Shown here in pieces: positions 23,774-34,900 of a stretch of DNA of 64,000 nucleotides. Source of the DNA: Bin87 sp963668585. GTDB taxonomy: Bacteria > Chloroflexota > Dehalococcoidia > Lucifugimonadales > UBA3495. The notes under the pieces are model-generated. The model saw only the letters and a program-made list of their open reading frames with translations, had not been told where the DNA came from and searched no databases. The first letter of the stretch is position 1, and each line of letters opens with the position of its first letter. The position numbers and the translations under genes were made by a program. The stretch spans positions 1,116,001 to 1,180,000 of the forward strand of contig OY764869.1 in the NCBI GenBank assembly GCA_963668585.1. The letters run 5' to 3'.

Positions 23774-25087
23774 ATGAAAGACATAACGAAGATGCTGCGC
23801 GCATCCTTCGGCAGACTCGGAATGAACGGGGAATCGGTTGACGGCGGGACGAGTCGGGGTTCCGTGGTGCAGCGCGCCAACCGCGCGGCGGCCGCCAACC
23901 GCCTGCCGGGAGAGCAGTCGGACACCTTCGGCGCCGGCGGCGAGGGTTGGGCGCGTCCGGAATACGGGCGCTACATGGCGACGTCGCCGTCGGTGTACGC
24001 TGCGGTCAGGCTGCGCGCCGAAGCGGTTACGCGCCCGCCGCTGCGCGTGTACCGAACGGAGGCCGCCACTCGCCGCGCGCCAGTGGAGCCGACCCATCCG
24101 GTGGCGCGCCTGCTGGAGCGCGTCAACCCGTGGTACACCCGCGCCGACCTCTGGCGGGCCACGGAAATCTACCTGTGCCTGTGGGGGTCGGCGTTCTGGG
24201 CCATTGAGCGGGGCGAGGACGGACAACCGGAGTTGTGGCCCCTGCGCCCCGACCGCATGGCGATCATACCCGACCGCCGCCGCTACGTGCGCGGCTTCGT
24301 GTATCGCGGCGCGGTGGAGCAGGTGGCCTACACCCCCGACGAGGTGGTGTGGCTGCGCTATTTCAACCCGTTGGAGGAGATGGCGGGACTGTCTCCGCTG
24401 GCCCCGGCCCGGCTGTCGGCGGATATGGGACACGAGGGGCTGCAATTCAACCGACACCTGCTCCGCAACTCCGCCCGTCCCGATTTTCTGCTGCTCACCA
24501 ACCAGGAGATGAACGACGCGGAGTTGGAGGACTTCTACGCCCGTTGGGAACAGCGCTATCAGGGTCCCGACAACGCCCACCGTCCCGCCGTGGCGTCGGC
24601 CGTGCGCGACGTCAAGACGCTGGGCCTCTCCCACCGCGACATCGATTTCATCCAGGGCCTGCGCTGGAGCCTGGAGGAGGTCAGCCGCACTTACGGCGTG
24701 CCCAAACTGCTGCTGGGCGATTTCGAGCGCGCCACCTACGCCAACGTGCAGGCGTCCGACAGGATGTTCTGGCGCAATACCGTCGTGCCCGAGGTGCGGT
24801 TCCTGGAGGACCAGATGAACCGCGCGCTGCTGCCCAAACTGGGGTATCCGGACCTGACGGTTGAGTTCGACCTGTCGGCCGTCGAGGCGTTGCAGGAGGA
24901 CGAGAACAGCCGCGTCCAGCGCGAAACGGCCCTGCTGGATCGCGGGGTCCTCACCATCAACGAGGTACGCCGGGACCACAACCTCCCAGAGGTGCCCTGG
25001 GGGGAGGCGCCAACCCGGCGCGGGCCGGGATCAGCGTCGCAGGGCTCCGACCATCTCCGCATTAACGCCAGTCATTCCCGGGCATGA
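23774..25087 (+). CDS. HK97-type phage portal protein
   Basis: 437 residues. The portal protein forms the ring through which DNA enters the capsid. Typical segments are YMATSPSVYAAVRLRAEAV, HPVARLLERVNPWYTRADLW, GSAFWAIERGEDGQPELWPL, VVWLRYFNPLEEMAGLSPL, and YGVPKLLLGDFERATYANV. The C-terminus after VLTINEVRRDHNLPEVPWG is short and low-complexity (TRRGPGSASQGSD) and overlaps the convergent ATPase gene by 26 bp. No protease, capsid or tail genes follow, so the module is cut off right after this gene, probably by the event that brought the ATPase. Confidence 0.88.
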   Translation: MKDITKMLRASFGRLGMNGESVDGGTSRGSVVQRANRAAAANRLPGEQSDTFGAGGEGWARPEYGRYMATSPSVYAAVRLRAEAVTRPPLRVYRTEAATRRAPVEPTHPVARLLERVNPWYTRADLWRATEIYLCLWGSAFWAIERGEDGQPELWPLRPDRMAIIPDRRRYVRGFVYRGAVEQVAYTPDEVVWLRYFNPLEEMAGLSPLAPARLSADMGHEGLQFNRHLLRNSARPDFLLLTNQEMNDAELEDFYARWEQRYQGPDNAHRPAVASAVRDVKTLGLSHRDIDFIQGLRWSLEEVSRTYGVPKLLLGDFERATYANVQASDRMFWRNTVVPEVRFLEDQMNRALLPKLGYPDLTVEFDLSAVEALQEDENSRVQRETALLDRGVLTINEVRRDHNLPEVPWGEAPTRRGPGSASQGSDHLRINASHSRA

Positions 25088-26249
25088 TGCGGAGCATGAA
25101 CTCATCGAACATTGGCACGGTGAAGTCGGTATCCCCGTGACTGGGACTCCAGATCATGCCCTTGTTGATGAGTTGCGCGCGCGTTGGAGCCAGCGACCTC
25201 ACTGAACGACCAAGCTCGTGAGCGATGTCGCCGGATCGATGCGGGCCCGCTCCAAGTCCTGCCATCGCTCTGACATAGCGCTTCTCCGAGGGGGTGAGTC
25301 GGTCGAACCGGACCAGGAAAAAACTTTGATCGAGGGCGGCCAGCGCCTGTTGGGCCGCGACTTCAACGTAAGGAAGAATGATGGGAGAAGATTCGGCAAC
25401 GTCCCAGAGATGCTTTCCCCACTCCTGCAAAAAGTAGGGATAGCAGCGTGTTTGGGCGATTACGGCGTCGAGGGATGCATCGTCGATATCGACCCCTTCG
25501 TCCCGAGCGGGTTTGCTGATGGCGATGCGGGCGTCCTCGGGGGTCAACGCGCCTATTTCCGGAAACTCAAAAAGCCTTTCAGCATAGGATTTGGCCCTAC
25601 CCATTTTGCCGCGCACCTGGGGAAGGCCGGCGCCGAGCATAACGATCGGACTCTGCCGCTGCGATGCGCGGTGCAAGGCGACTATCAGGGCGGCCAGTTC
25701 GTCTTCATCCACGTATTGGAGTTCGTCAATGAAAATGGCTACACAGGTGTTGTCCGCCGCTGCGGCTTCTCCAACCACCTCAAACAGCGCTTGCAAGTCG
25801 GTTTCCAGGTCCCCGTTGTCAGCAAGCCCGGGCTCAGGATCGAAGTCCAAAGCGACCTCGATGTCCTGGAACTTCACCTTGAGAGCCCCGACCAGACCGG
25901 CCAGCCCCCTCAGGGCTCGTTGCGCTTTGTCTTTTGCCGCTTCCCTGCGAGAGAGCCGCAGTAACGCGGCCCGCAACTGGGGCGCCAGCAGGGACGGCAG
26001 AGAACGATTTTCTGGGGATTCGATGCTGAGGGTATATATGCCGCTCGCCTCTGCGTCTTGGCGAATGCGTTCCAACAGGACGGTCTTGCCGACACCGCGC
26101 AAACCAACCAACAGCAGACTTTTGCTGGAGCGCCCGATTCGGGTGCGCTCCAAAGCCACCCGCGCCGAGTCTCGGATGGTGTCACGACCAGCCAACTCGG
26201 GTGGGGGAGTTCCTGCGCCGGGAGCGTAGGGATTGCGGATGGGATCCAT
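25062..26249 (-). CDS. AAA+ ATPase with C-terminal winged-helix-like domain
   Basis: 395-residue STAND/Orc1-like AAA+ protein. Walker A is LVGLRGVGKTVLLERI, Walker B AIFIDELQYVDEDELAAL, sensor 1 MLGAGLPQVRGKMG. The lid segment ALTPEDARIAI follows, and a C-terminal domain (LTPSEKRYVRAMA to LGRSVRSLAPTRAQLINKG) looks like a winged helix. Such single-gene ATPases are often carried by plasmids and genomic islands; the role is uncertain (DNA or protein remodelling, defence or maintenance). The promoter region is AT-rich with repeated GTTACT/AGTAACTT motifs. It abuts the truncated prophage module and has lower GC flanks, consistent with acquisition. Confidence 0.75.
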   Translation of the reverse strand: MDPIRNPYAPGAGTPPPELAGRDTIRDSARVALERTRIGRSSKSLLLVGLRGVGKTVLLERIRQDAEASGIYTLSIESPENRSLPSLLAPQLRAALLRLSRREAAKDKAQRALRGLAGLVGALKVKFQDIEVALDFDPEPGLADNGDLETDLQALFEVVGEAAAADNTCVAIFIDELQYVDEDELAALIVALHRASQRQSPIVMLGAGLPQVRGKMGRAKSYAERLFEFPEIGALTPEDARIAISKPARDEGVDIDDASLDAVIAQTRCYPYFLQEWGKHLWDVAESSPIILPYVEVAAQQALAALDQSFFLVRFDRLTPSEKRYVRAMAGLGAGPHRSGDIAHELGRSVRSLAPTRAQLINKGMIWSPSHGDTDFTVPMFDEFMLRIMPGNDWR

Positions 26250-26254
26250 AGCAC

Positions 26255-26335
26255 AATGTTATAGCAAAGTTAGCAAAGTTACAAGTTTTTTATAAACCAT
26301 AGTAACTTGAGATAAATTGCAGTAACTTCGCTATA
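26255..26335 (-). promoter_or_regulatory. AT-rich promoter with repeated operator-like motifs
   Basis: In the 80 bp upstream of the ATPase gene, agtaactt occurs twice (26300-26307 and 26322-26329), and agcaaagtt occurs twice back to back (26264-26281), with gcaaagttac the inverse of gtaacttcgc. TATA-like segments lie between. The array of direct and inverted copies suggests binding of a repressor, perhaps the ATPase itself. Confidence 0.45.
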
Positions 26336-26390
26336 CATCGCCTCAAACCCTGCCCGCGCTGGGTACGTCGGAGGGCATCGCAGGGTCATT

Positions 26391-26602
26391 CGATTGTGGC
26401 GTATCCCCAACCGTCATGCCGGCGAAAGCCGGTAGATGGATTCACATTTCAAGTGCAACATATCATTGGCGAATATTTCCGTGGCGAATATTTCCGTCGG
26501 CGTCCGATAGCCCAAGCACTTCCGAGGAGTGTTGTGGTACTCCTGCACCAACTGGGTGAACCGTTCCGGCAACAGCAATTGCCTTTTGCCGGGTGAATCG
26601 AA
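26391..26602 (-). pseudogene. IS30-family transposase, 3' remnant
   Basis: The minus strand encodes QLVQEYHNTPRKCLGYRTP then TEIFATEIFANDMLHLKCES and RLSPA before a stop at 26414. This is the conserved C-terminus of IS30-family transposases ('N.RPRKCLGYRTP.E.F'). Only about 60 codons remain. EIFAT is duplicated by a tandem copy of cgaatatttccgt (26470-26498). The adjoining cagggtcattcgattgt (26391-26407) matches the terminal repeat of the MITE at 37661-37795, so this is the end of the parent element. Confidence 0.75.
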
Positions 26603-26702
26603 ACACCATGACAAAACCATGCCCTGCTTGAATATCCTCCGCGCGGGACAGATAATGCCCTCGGGTCTCATACCTTTTTCATAACGGGGGCTCGATAACT
26701 TT

Positions 26703-28304
26703 ATGTTTGAAGTTCTGGGCGGCATCCTCGGCGGCGTTGGTCTGCTCTTCTTCGGGATGTGGCTGCTCTCCGAGAATCTGAAAACGGTGGTGGGCCCACG
26801 CCTGCGCGTGCTGGCCAGTAGGCTGGCCGACAACCGCTTTTCCGGATTCGCCTGGGGGACCCTGGCCGGCGCCATCACCCAGAGTTCGCCGGCCGTAACC
26901 TTCATCACCATCAGCATGCTGCGGTCGGGGCTGATCTCGGCCCGCCAGGCCTACCCCATCGCCCTCGGCGCGCAGATGGGCGTCGGCCTGATCCTGTTCA
27001 TCGTCACCGTGGACATCCGCGTGGCCGCCCTGTTCGGCATCGGCATCGGCGGCGTCATCATCACGCGGTTCAGCCGGGGCAACTACCGCGAGGGCGGCGC
27101 CATGCTGTTCGGCGTGGCCGCGCTGCTGTTCGGACTCGTCCTGATCAAGGAATCGGCGGCGCCCCTGTCCGAGCAGACCTGGTTCCGCGCCGGCCTGGAC
27201 ATATCGGCCGGTTCCATCCTGTTGTCCTTCATCGTCGGCGCCCTGCTGACCTTCATCGTGCAGGCGCTGGTGCCTGTTGTCGCCTTCGGCATCGGCCTGG
27301 CCGCCGCTGGCCTCGTCGGCGTCGAGCAGGTGCTGATGTACGTGTACGGCTCCTATGTCGGCCTGGCCATCAGCGTCATGATCGTGTCCTACGGACTCAG
27401 CGGCACCGCCCGGCAGTTGGGAATGTTCTGGGCAGTCCAGGTAATCTTTTCGGCGGTGATCATGGTCGGTCTGCTGTACATTGAAGTGTATGCCAACGTG
27501 CCGCTGGTCAACGCGCTGATCACCTGGCCCGACATCGGGTTGGGGCCGCAGATGGCGCTGGCGGTCATCATCTTCGGCATGCCGTCGCGCATCGTTGTCC
27601 TCGCCGCCCCCGACTGGACCATGCGCATCTTCTCCCGCTTCTGGCCGGCCAGCATCGCGGAGCAGCAGTCCCGCCCCTGGTACATCCACGACCAGGCCAT
27701 GGACGACGTGGAAACCGCGCTCGACCTCACCCACCTGGAGCAGCGGCGCGTGCTGGCGATGTTCTCCGGCTATCTCGATCAGGCCCGCGACGGACAGCCC
27801 GCCGGCGCAATCCGCGACTGGGCGCGCGAGGTCAACGCCCGCATCGACGAGTTCCTCAACGAACTGGGACGGCTGCGTCCCGGCCAGAGCAGCGAACGAC
27901 GCAATTCCGTCCTCAGCCGCCAGAAGCTCATCACCTGGCTCGAAGAGCAGTTCTCCACCATCCCCGAATCCCTCCGCCAACTTCCCGAGGACCCCGACCT
28001 CGACATGTTCCGCATCAGCGTCGTCGAGGGCACCGACGCCGCCTTCCTCATCTTCCTCGACGCCGTGGAGGAGGACGACCCCGACACCTGGGCCTTCACC
28101 GAACAACTCATGGGCGACCGCCGCGTCCTCATGCAGGACGTTCGCGCCCGCTACCTCGCCCTCACCCCCGATGACGCTGGAGACCAGCAGCGCATCATCG
28201 TCGAGGCCACCAACGCCGTCGAAAACATCTTCTTCCTCCTCGCTCAACTCACCCGCGATTTCAGGGAGTCCGGCAGCCCGGCGGCCGTTCCGGCAGAGGT
28301 GTGA
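26703..28304 (+). CDS. Na/Pi cotransporter family protein with PhoU-like tail
   Basis: 533 residues. The membrane half (to about 320) has two inverted repeats of the sodium/phosphate cotransporter II fold. The first keeps the motif GAITQSSPAVTFITI; at the matching place in the second, IVQALVPVVAFGIG has lost QSS, so coupling or substrate may differ from typical members. The cytoplasmic half (MDDVETALDLTHLEQRRVL onward) is helical and PhoU-like. Expected role: sodium-driven phosphate movement or its regulation. No pho genes are near. The ATG at 26703 has no clear ribosome site. Confidence 0.8.
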   Translation: MFEVLGGILGGVGLLFFGMWLLSENLKTVVGPRLRVLASRLADNRFSGFAWGTLAGAITQSSPAVTFITISMLRSGLISARQAYPIALGAQMGVGLILFIVTVDIRVAALFGIGIGGVIITRFSRGNYREGGAMLFGVAALLFGLVLIKESAAPLSEQTWFRAGLDISAGSILLSFIVGALLTFIVQALVPVVAFGIGLAAAGLVGVEQVLMYVYGSYVGLAISVMIVSYGLSGTARQLGMFWAVQVIFSAVIMVGLLYIEVYANVPLVNALITWPDIGLGPQMALAVIIFGMPSRIVVLAAPDWTMRIFSRFWPASIAEQQSRPWYIHDQAMDDVETALDLTHLEQRRVLAMFSGYLDQARDGQPAGAIRDWAREVNARIDEFLNELGRLRPGQSSERRNSVLSRQKLITWLEEQFSTIPESLRQLPEDPDLDMFRISVVEGTDAAFLIFLDAVEEDDPDTWAFTEQLMGDRRVLMQDVRARYLALTPDDAGDQQRIIVEATNAVENIFFLLAQLTRDFRESGSPAAVPAEV

Positions 28305-28904
28305 GGCAGGACGTGTAACAGGCGTACCCACCCAACATTGCGCGAAACCATTTGAGTGTCGAAAATGACTTCGACAAGTTGGTTGTTGCGCGGTTCGCAT
28401 CGGGTGCAAGCGCTTGCCTGCCGTCCCTCCCGCGATGGGACACCTGCTTATCCCCAAAAGAAGCCCCCAGATGTGGGGGCTTGACGTTTTTATCGACGGT
28501 TACGCGTACCTGCTGATGCCGTGCCGGCGGTACCGCCATGCAATATTCTAAAACCCGCAACAGCGGGAGGAGAGCGCCGGATGCAAAAAAGGACCGCCCC
28601 AAAGCAATATTGTTCGCATTTTGACCGTCCTGCGATGCGATTCAGGACAATCCTGTATTGGGGTTGTGAGCGAAACGAGCGTGTCAATCTTTGGAAATCA
28701 CGTAAACCGTCGAAAGATTCCGCCAAAATGGACGCCATGCGCCCGCCCACGCCGTCTGTGTAGCGCAAATGCAACCCTGTGGGCAGCGTCCCCGCAGCCC
28801 GTTGGCGGGAAGCAGCCCGCGTCGCCGGAGACACCTCGAACCCCTCGCGTCGGGAACGCGAGCCATTGGGGGCGGTCGCCCGTTTGATCGCCCTCCTGAC
28901 CCCG
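28305..28904. other. Intergenic region between convergent genes
   Basis: Contains the terminator at 28461-28491. The rest has short open frames without recognisable families. Segment 28520-28690 is AT-richer than its surroundings and unexplained. Confidence 0.4.
28461..28491 (+). terminator. Intrinsic terminator
   Basis: AAGCCCCCA/TGGGGGCTT, a perfect 9-bp stem with loop GATG, followed by gacgttttt. Correct orientation for the Na/Pi gene, although 157 bp after its stop. Confidence 0.75.
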
Positions 28905-31900
28905 TTAGGGCTCCTTGGTCTCCACGGTGAATATGTTGGAAGCGGTATTGCCCCTGGTGTAGATGTTCTCGCCGTCGGCCGTCAGGTCCTCGCCCACCCC
29001 GGTCACCCGGTTCGCGGGCAGGCTGATGGTCACCGGTTGACCCAGCGTCGTCGGTTCGATGGTGATCACGTACACGCCACCGGAGGATACCTGGATGGCG
29101 GTAGCGCCGCCGTTGGTCACCTCGAAATCGGAGAGTTCCAGGTCCTTCACCGCCTCCACCATGACCCCTGACACTTCGGGGTCGGTTAGCTCGAGGTCGG
29201 AGCGGAACGTCCCGGTGGCCACCCGGTCGGGGTATGACTCCAGCTTGTGCGGCAGGAGGACGGCGGACAGTTTCGCGTTCAACGGAGAGTCATTCTTGTT
29301 TGGAGCCTGGGTCCTGAGCCGTGGCGATCTGGACAGCACGGTGTCGCCGCGGCGGATGCGCAGGTCATAGGTTAAAGGCGCGCCCCGGAAGATGTCGCCG
29401 TGCGAAAACTTGATGCAGGAGGTGTCCATGTCGGCGCACCGGACGTAGTTGTTCCCGCGCGCAATTATCTTCCAGCGTGGGGCAGGTTCCTGGACCGGCA
29501 GGTCGAAATCGACCGTCCATTCCCACAGGTACCGGCTTGACGCTTCTATGACCACGTCCGCATCGGTGGGCACAGCCCGCCCCAGGTCCCAGCAGATATC
29601 CAGGCGCGCCCTGCGGTCGATCACCTCGGCTCCGCACGCCCTGATCGTTTTAGTTTCGAGGCTTCCATCAACCTTGTGCCCCTCGAAAGTCGTGATGGAC
29701 CCCTGCAGCCGGTAATGCAAGCTTGCCGAATGACCCGTGGAAGCATGCATGATCTTGCCGCCGTTCGCCATCAGTTGATCTTCGCGCAACTGGATGCCAT
29801 CGCTGTCCCGGTCCCCGGCCTGCACGAGGTATGCGAACTCCAGCGTGCTGGTCCCCGAGCCGCCCACATAATGGAACTCCCGGTTTGCCACCGAGTTATC
29901 CGAGTCGCCCACCTCAATCAGGAGTCCTGGGTTACCGAAGGTGGTATCCACAACGACCTCCGTGTCGTACGTCACTGTGATTGTGATGGCGTCCCCTAAC
30001 CCGTACGTGTCCCCATTGTTTTTCGGTTCAGAAATTATGGATATACCATGAAGCCAAATAATTTGAGGAACCTGGTTGACCAGGTGCTTGGGGTCTGCAT
30101 CCACCGCATCGTGGGCCAGATCAGCATCAAAGTCCGTGCCCTGCTGCTTGATCGTCCCGCCGTTCAGCATCAGGGAGTCGGCCGCGATTGCGATCCCTTC
30201 CTGGTCGTTGTCGCCGGCAGTAACGGTATAGGAGAAGGTGAGAGTCAGGTTGGTGGCGTCCACTGCCGAGTATTCGGCCCGCTTCACGGAGTCACCAATT
30301 GCAACCTTGATGTACGGTGTACCGTCGGTTGTATCCACCACAACGGGCGCCCCGAATGTAACGGAGACCTCGATCACGTCGCCGGCAACATACACGTTAT
30401 CGGCGCCGGCGTCGCTGGTGAACGCGACGCCGGTGACATCAGCCCAGATGCGGTCGATGGTGACCGTGTAGGTCTGAGTCATCAAACCCCTCTTGCTCAC
30501 GCTGATCGTGATCTCGTTGGCCCCTCGGGACAGGGCAACCTGGTGCCCGGCGGCGGCGGTGTCGGCGTCGGCAGGCAGGATGCTGGCGGTGGCGCCGGTT
30601 TCCGCCGTGACGCTCACGGTTGTTTCGGTGGTGTCCCGCCCGACCGTGGCCGTGTAGTCCACAACATCGGACGTGAACGCGGGCGACAGCGTGATGCCGG
30701 CCAGCGACAGGGCGGTGAGCGTGGCGCGCTCCTCGCTGTTGTGAACCAGGTGTCCGCCCTGGTCGGCCAACGCATCATGGGTCAGCAGGGCGTCGTCGCC
30801 GGTGGTGCGGTTCGTGATGGAACCGCCGTTCAGGGCAAGGGCGTCGGCCGCGATGGACACGCCGTTGGAGTCATCGTCGTCGAGAACCACGGTATAGGAG
30901 AAGGTCAGCGCCTTGCCGGCGGCGTCTGCGCTCGAATACTCTGCGTTGCGCGTTGTGGTCCCGATGGTGAGGGCCACGTGTGGCGTGCCCATGGTCGTAT
31001 CAACCTGCACTGCCCTGTCGAAAGTGACCAGGACCTCGATGGCGTCGCCGGCCACGTAGGTGTCGTCGCTGACGGGGTCGCTGCCGAGCGCGATGCTCTC
31101 GATGCGGGGACGGTGATCCTCGAGTTGGAGTGGCGTCGATGAGGACAACGACAGCCGGTAACCGTCATGCTGGTTGGGCGTCCCGGGCACACTGGGGATT
31201 GTCGCCGTGGGGTTGCTTGACGCGCTGGCGGGCTCAACCGTCAGGATTGCGCTGGCCACTTCCCCGGCACGGATGGTGACGCCGGTGGCGCCGCCGGAGA
31301 TGCTGGCGTCAGTTACAGTCAGGCGCAGCCACATATTGAAGGGCGCACCCTTTGGCGCAACGGCCCTGAACTGTAAAGTGCCCACGGATTCCAGGCCCAC
31401 CGGCAGCAGGATCGGGTTCGTTGCATTGTTGCGCAGGTCAAGTTGGGTCAGCGGACTGCTCAGGTTGGCGAACATGCCATCGGGCAGTTCGTCAAGCTGG
31501 TTTTGGTGAAGGGACAATATTTCCAGGGCCGTCAGATCGTCAATAACACCGACCGGGAGTGAGGTCAGTTGGTTGCGGTCCAGGTGCAGACGCGTCAATG
31601 CCGAGAGGCCGTCAAAGACCCCAGCCGGGAGCCCGGTGAGCTCGTTGATCTCCAGCCAAAGGCTCGTCAGGCTGGTCAGACCATCAAACACATTCTCGGG
31701 CAACTCGGTGAGTCCGTTTGTTCCCAGTTCAAGTACCGACAACGATGACAGGCCGTTGAACAGGTCCTCCGGCAGTGTGGTGAACCGGTTTGCAACCAGG
31801 TAAAGCTCGGTCAGCGTGGGCACGGGCGCGAATATATCCTCCGGCAATTCGCCGTCGACGCCTTCAATTGTCAAGCGAGTGAGCGCCGGCAGTCCCGCAA

Positions 31901-34900
31901 AAATCCGGTTGGGCAAGCTGGTGAGGCGGTCCGGGGACGAGATGTCCAAAGCGGTCATGGCCGTCAGGCTGCTGAAGTCGTCCACCTTCAGTTCCGCTTC
32001 CTCTGTTGGCACGTACAGGTCAAGTATGGTGGACAGGTCCGCTGACGTGACGTCCGAGCAGTCCTGGGTCTCGGTCAATTCTTTGATCTCTGCCAATTCC
32101 TCGAGAATGGCAAGCTGCACCGTTCGCGTCCGGTCGCAGATGCCCAGGCCCTCGCCCACCAGGACGGTCGCCTCGTCCGACGGGTCGCTGGCGCCCTCCG
32201 AGTTGACGGCCCTCACCTGGAAGAAGTGGGACACTCCGTTGGCAAGGCTTTCGACCGTGAAACCATCCTCGTTGTCCTCACCGACCGCGCTGTCGGCAAT
32301 CGCGGTCCAGGCTTCGGGATAATCGGCATCGGATGATGACTTGTAGCGGTATTCGTGGCCGGTTACCGCCGGGAATGCCGCCGGCGTGGCCCACGCCAGA
32401 GTGGCCGCCTCATCCCCCGTCGTTGCCGTGAGGTTCGTGGGTTTGGAAGGGGGATCCATCGACTTGCTCACCGTGACGGTGTAGGTGACGGTGAGCCGCC
32501 CTGCCCTCATCACCTGAATTTCGATTGTGGCCGACTCCGTCGCCAGCGATACCTGGTGGCCGGCGGTGTTGCCATCGGCGTCGGCTGGCTCGATGCCGCC
32601 GATGTGCCCCACCAGCACCGTGGCGGTGACGGTGGTCTGCGTGACGGTCGGCCCGACCTCTGCCGTGTATTCGGTGGTCGCGGAATCGAACGCCGGTGCC
32701 AGCGTGGCGTCGCTCAGGTACAGGCTGTTGAGCTTGGCCCTGGGAGGATCCAGCCTGCCGTTCACCTTGTGCCCGATGATTTCGGGTTCGGCGTGGTTGA
32801 GGTCCGCGTCCCGCCCCGTGGTCTCGTGTTTGATGCTGCCGCCGTTGAGTCGCAGGCGGTTGGGCTCCAATGCGATGCCGGTGTTGTCCCGGTCGCCGGG
32901 CTGGACCACGTATTGAAACTCCAGCGTGCTGCTTTCGGAACCCCCAACGTAGGACAGTTGTCGGGTCTCCAGAGTAATGCCGGGATGCCAGAAGTCCATC
33001 TCCAGGATCGGGATGCCGTCGGTGGTGTCCACCACCACTTTGGAATCGAAGGTGACGGTGAACGTGATGGTTTCGCCTTCGCCGTAGGTCTCGACGCCAG
33101 CCAGCGGTGAGGACATGATGGCAACGCCGTTGGCCACGATACTGGGTACCTTGTTGACGATGTGGCCGGCCTGGCTGGCAAGGGCGGAATGGTCGAGGAC
33201 GGCATCTGCGCCGCCCACCTGGGCCGTGATGGACCCGCCGTCCAGCGTCAACGCGTCGGCGGCGATGGAGATGCCGTCCTGGTCGCTGTCGTCCTCCACA
33301 ACGGTGTAGGAGAAGGTCAGCACCTTGTTGGTGGCGTCGATGGAGGCGTAGGCAGCATTGCGGCTGTTATCGCCCACCGAGACGGCCACGTAGGGAGTGC
33401 CGTCCGTCGTGTCCACCGTCACGGGCCGGTTGAATGTCACCGCGACGCTGATCACGTCGCCGGTGGCATAGGTGCCGTCGGCGCCGGGGTCGCTGGAAAT
33501 GGCGACACTGTCCACCATGACCATGCCGATTTCCAGGGTTACCGTGTACTCGGTTGAGATCGTGGCCGTCCCGGATGCGGTGATGGTGATGACGGCGCCG
33601 TCGCTGACGGCCACCTGGTGTCCGGAGGCGCTGGAATCGGCATCGGCCGGCTGGATGCTGGCGGTATTGCCCGCCTGGACTGTGGCAGTGGCCGTGGTCT
33701 CGGTGACGCCCGGGGCCACCACGGCGGTGTATTCGGTGATCGCGGGATCGAAGGCAGGCGACAGCGTGGCGTCGCTCAGGGACAGGGTGTTCAGTTCCGC
33801 GCGCGGCGGTGTCAGCCTGCCGTTCACCTTGTGCTCCCCTCCTCTGAAATTGGGGCGCGGGTGTTCGAGGTTAGCATCTCGGCCGGTGGTGGCGTGCTTG
33901 ATGGAACCGCCGTTCAGGCGCAGCCGGTTCTGCTTGATGGCGATGCCGGAGTTGTCCCGGTCCCCCTGCTGCACCACGTAATTGAACACCAGAGACCTGC
34001 TGCCGGAACCGGGGATAAATCCCAGCTCCTTGATCGCGAAGTTCCCGCCTGGATGCCAGAATTCCATCTCCAGGGTCGGGATGCCGTCGGTGGTGTCCAC
34101 CACCACGTCGGAATCGAAGGTGACGGTGAACGTGATGGTTTCGCCTTCGCCGTAGGTCTCGACGCCAGCCAGCGGTGAGGACATGATGGCAACGCCGTTT
34201 GACACGATTCTGGGTACCTTGTTGACGATGTGGCCGGCCTGGCTGGCCAGGGCGGAATGGTCGAGGACGGCATCTGCGCCGCCCACCTGGGCCGTGATGG
34301 ACCCGCCGTCCAGCGTCAACGCGTCGGCGGCGATGGAGATGCCGTCCTGGTCGCCGTCGTCCTCCACAACGGTGTAGGAGAATGTCAGTACCTTGCCGGT
34401 GGCGTCGATGCCGGTATAGGCGGCGTTGCGGAGATTGTCTCCCACCGAGACGGCCACGTAGGGAGTGCCATCCGTCGTGTCCACCGTCACGGGCCGGTTG
34501 AAGGTCACCGCGACGCTGATCACGTCGCCGGTGGCATAGGTGCCGTGGGCGCCGGGGTCGCTGGAAATGGCGACACTGTCCACCATGACCATGCCGATAT
34601 CCAGGGTTACGGTGTACTCGGTCGAGATCTTGGCCGTCCCGGATGCGGTGATGGTGATGGCCGCGCCGTCGCTGACGGCCACCTGGTGTCCGGAGGCGCT
34701 GGAATCGGAGTCGTCCGGCTGGATGCTGGCGGTATTGCCCGCCTGGACTGTGGCAGTGGCCGTGGTCTCGGTGACGCCCGGGGCCACCACGGCGGTGTAT
34801 TCGGTGGTCGCGGGATCGAAGGCAGGCGACAGGGTGGCGTCGCTCAGGGACAGGGTGTTCAGTTCCGCGCGCGGCGGCGTCAGCCGGCCATCCACCTTGT

